A stretch of DNA of 6,895 nt from an uncultured Intestinimonas sp. (GTDB lineage Bacteria > Bacillota_A > Clostridia > Oscillospirales > Oscillospiraceae), in the NCBI GenBank assembly GCA_958435885.1, contig CAUBHZ010000099.1, forward strand, positions 1-6,895, given 5' to 3'. Positions 5,848-6,895 of the stretch are shown here, in pieces. Both the position numbers and the translations under genes were made by a program. Positions within the stretch are counted from its first letter, which is position 1; the number at the start of each line of letters is the position of its first letter. A model generated the notes under the pieces. That model had not been told where the DNA came from and did no database searches. It saw only the letters and a program-made list of their open reading frames with translations.

Positions 5848-6375
5848 AGCGGGAGCCTCGGCGGCGTCGACAGAGCCGCCCTTCTGCTCGCAGATGGCCT
5901 TGATGACGATGGCCAGGCTGGTGATGGGGGCCAGCATGGTGCCCAGGACCTGAGCCTGGAGGACTTCCTTGCTGGGCAGCTCAGCCAGAGCGTTGATCTC
6001 GTCCAGGGACAGGACCTTGCCGTCCATGAAGCCGGACTTGATGGTGAACTTGGCGCCGTTGAACTGCTTGGCGAACTTGGCGATGACACGCATGGGAGCG
6101 ATGGGATCGCCGTGAGAGAGGGCCATGGAAGTGGTACCGTTGAGGACGGAATCCATCTCCTCCAGACCCACGTTGTTGATGGCGAAGCGGACCAGGGTGT
6201 TCTTCACCACGGCGTAGTCCAGCTCGTTCTTGCGGCACTCGGCGCGCAGAGCGGTATCCTCGGCCACGGTGATGCCCTTGTAATCCACCAGCACGCCGCT
6301 GGAAGCGCTCTTGAGCTTCTCAGTCAGCTCGGCCACGATGGCCTGCTTCTCACTGAGGACCTTTGCGTTAGGCAT
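5839..6375 (-). CDS. rplJ: Ribosomal protein uL10
   Basis: This 178-residue protein is a typical bacterial uL10. The rRNA-binding globular domain carries SGVLVDYKGITVAEDTALR (about 28-46) and YAVVKNTLVRFAI (about 55-67), and the C-terminal helix (LAPITSLAIVIKAICEQKGG) is the platform for L12 dimers. It anchors the stalk to 23S rRNA and, with L12, acts as repressor of its own transcript by binding the L10 leader upstream. The ATG at 6375 is chosen because GGAGGTGA lies seven bases upstream; in-frame starts as far as 6498 would translate the leader and its attenuator. The tail is short and Ala/Glu rich (AAEAPAAE), common in Firmicutes. Confidence 0.97.
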   Translation of the reverse strand: MPNAKVLSEKQAIVAELTEKLKSASSGVLVDYKGITVAEDTALRAECRKNELDYAVVKNTLVRFAINNVGLEEMDSVLNGTTSMALSHGDPIAPMRVIAKFAKQFNGAKFTIKSGFMDGKVLSLDEINALAELPSKEVLQAQVLGTMLAPITSLAIVIKAICEQKGGSVDAAEAPAAE

Positions 6376-6430
6376 TTGGAATTCACCTCCGTTGAATTTG
6401 AGTTCAACTTTTCCGATGCAGTCACGCAAC

Positions 6431-6545
6431 AAAAAAGCTGTTTTCGCATTCAAAGCAGCGAAAACAGCACAAAGAAATTCATTCCGTTGTGGCTGCATTC
6501 TCGGCAGGACTTATGGCTTTCGCCGCCTGCTGTCTTTGAACACGA
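6431..6545 (-). ncRNA. Ribosomal protein L10 leader with intrinsic attenuator
   Basis: Downstream of the rplJ promoter the minus-strand RNA contains AGACAGCAGG (6535-6526), a GGCGAAAGCC inner hairpin and CCTGCCGAG (6508-6500), which matches the conserved core of the L10 leader family where L10(L12)4 binds. Further on, GCTGTTTTCGC (6468-6458) and GCGAAAACAGC (6447-6437) form a perfect 11-base stem with a 10-base loop, followed by six T (6436-6431): an intrinsic terminator about 56 bases before the rplJ start. Together these are a leader attenuator by which free stalk complex lowers rplJL expression. Only a five-base alternative pairing (6492-6496 with 6455-6459) is visible by eye as antiterminator. 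A further hairpin (6391-6396/6403-6408) abuts the rplJ ribosome site. Confidence 0.88.
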
Positions 6546-6550
6546 CTAAT

Positions 6551-6579
6551 ATTATATCAGTCCGGACAGGCTTTGTCAA
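6551..6579 (-). promoter_or_regulatory. Consensus sigma-A promoter for rplJL
   Basis: On the minus strand TTGACA (6579-6574), exactly 17 bases, then TATAAT (6556-6551): both boxes match consensus perfectly. The start should be near 6543-6547, giving a leader of about 170 bases. It lies 38 bases after the rplA stop, so rplJL has its own strong promoter in addition to any read-through from rplA. Confidence 0.92.
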
Positions 6580-6595
6580 GCAAAACCTGTCCGGA
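6561..6595. repeat. Inverted repeat overlapping the rplJ promoter
   Basis: TCCGGACAGG (6561-6570) is the perfect reverse complement of CCTGTCCGGA (6586-6595). With one mismatch the stem continues to 6575/6581, giving a 15-position stem and a five-base loop. It spans the spacer and -35 box of the rplJ promoter. It could be an operator, or the terminator of the rplA transcript, but the minus strand has no T run after it. Confidence 0.7.
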
Positions 6596-6617
6596 AATGA
6601 TATATTTTGGGATGCGA

Positions 6618-6895
6618 TTAAACGAGTTTCGCGCCGTTGACCTTGACGCCGGGGCCCATGGTGGAAGCCACCACGCAGCTCTTGATATACTGGCCCTTGG
6701 CGGCGGCGGGCTTGGCCTTGACGATGGCGCCCATGAGGGCGTTGAAGTTCTCGGTGAGCTTCTCAGCGCCGAAGGAGACCTTGCCGATGGGGCAGTGGAT
6801 GATGTTGGTCTTGTCCAGGCGGTACTCCACCTTACCGGCTTTGATCTCGGTGACGGCCTTGGCCACGTCGGGGGTGACGGTGCCGGCCTTGGGGG
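6618..6895 (-). CDS. rplA: Ribosomal protein uL1, C-terminal part (5' end outside window)
   Basis: The minus-strand frame is open from the window edge and ends at TAA (6620-6618), giving the last 92 residues of uL1. It starts [20 protein letters not shown], passes [13 protein letters not shown] and [14 protein letters not shown] and ends [15 protein letters not shown], the conserved end of bacterial L1. L1 forms the mobile stalk at the ribosomal E site and, where studied, represses its own rplKA messenger. It is upstream of rplJ in the standard order; the intervening 242 bases hold the rplJ promoter and L10 leader. The apparent internal GTG start at 6866 is only a codon inside the gene. Confidence 0.97.
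   Translation of the reverse strand, partial: PKAGTVTPDVAKAVTEIKAGKVEYRLDKTNIIHCPIGKVSFGAEKLTENFNALMGAIVKAKPAAAKGQYIKSCVVASTMGPGVKVNGAKLV

Noticed and set aside
6376..6498. Earlier start (6498) for rplJ
   Set aside because: It would translate through the L10 leader attenuator; the conserved protein starts at MPNAKVLSEK with a strong ribosome site.
5704..6549. Plus-strand 281-codon frame opposite rplL/rplJ
   Set aside because: It is antisense to two certain ribosomal protein genes and the L10 leader.
1..6895. CRISPR array, prophage or insertion-sequence transposase
   Set aside because: No regularly spaced repeats and no transposase, integrase or phage protein motifs were seen in the window.

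Overview
The window looks like chromosomal DNA from a GC-rich member of the Clostridia, most likely Oscillospiraceae (Flavonifractor/Intestinimonas/Oscillibacter-like). This is inferred from strong AGGAGG-type ribosome sites, the Firmicute-type L10 leader with an attenuator, a DUF4330 protein, a CsaB-type pyruvyltransferase, and heavy G/C at third codon positions. No database search was possible, so the taxon is a judgement.

Layout. (1) 1-2191, minus strand: the first 730 codons of one reading frame joining a GT4 glycosyltransferase to a CsaB-type polysaccharide pyruvyltransferase; its 3' end lies off the window. (2) 2192-2606: a divergent regulatory region. It has two overlapping promoters facing opposite ways, and a 274-base structured element with terminal inverted repeats that lies inside the 5' leader of the fusion gene. 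(3) 2607-4794, plus strand: a DUF4330 membrane-anchored protein, a terminator, then a tightly coupled trio (PAP2 lipid phosphatase, MTA/SAH-nucleosidase-like protein, 99-residue membrane-anchored protein) ending in a bidirectional terminator. (4) 4827-5324, minus strand: a GNAT acetyltransferase. (5) 5407-6895, minus strand: ribosomal stalk genes in the order rplA (partial), rplJ, rplL. rplJ has its own consensus promoter and an L10 leader with a textbook attenuator; a terminator closes rplL, and rpoB does not follow.

How the genes fit together. The left part concerns the cell envelope: CsaB proteins pyruvylate secondary cell-wall polysaccharide, and a PAP2 phosphatase could recycle the undecaprenyl carrier used by such pathways. 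The right part is translation machinery. No phage, CRISPR, tRNA or rRNA is visible. The least explained items are the 2209-2482 element, the Asn at the usual catalytic Asp position of the nucleosidase, and a near-perfect inverted repeat built into the rplJ promoter.
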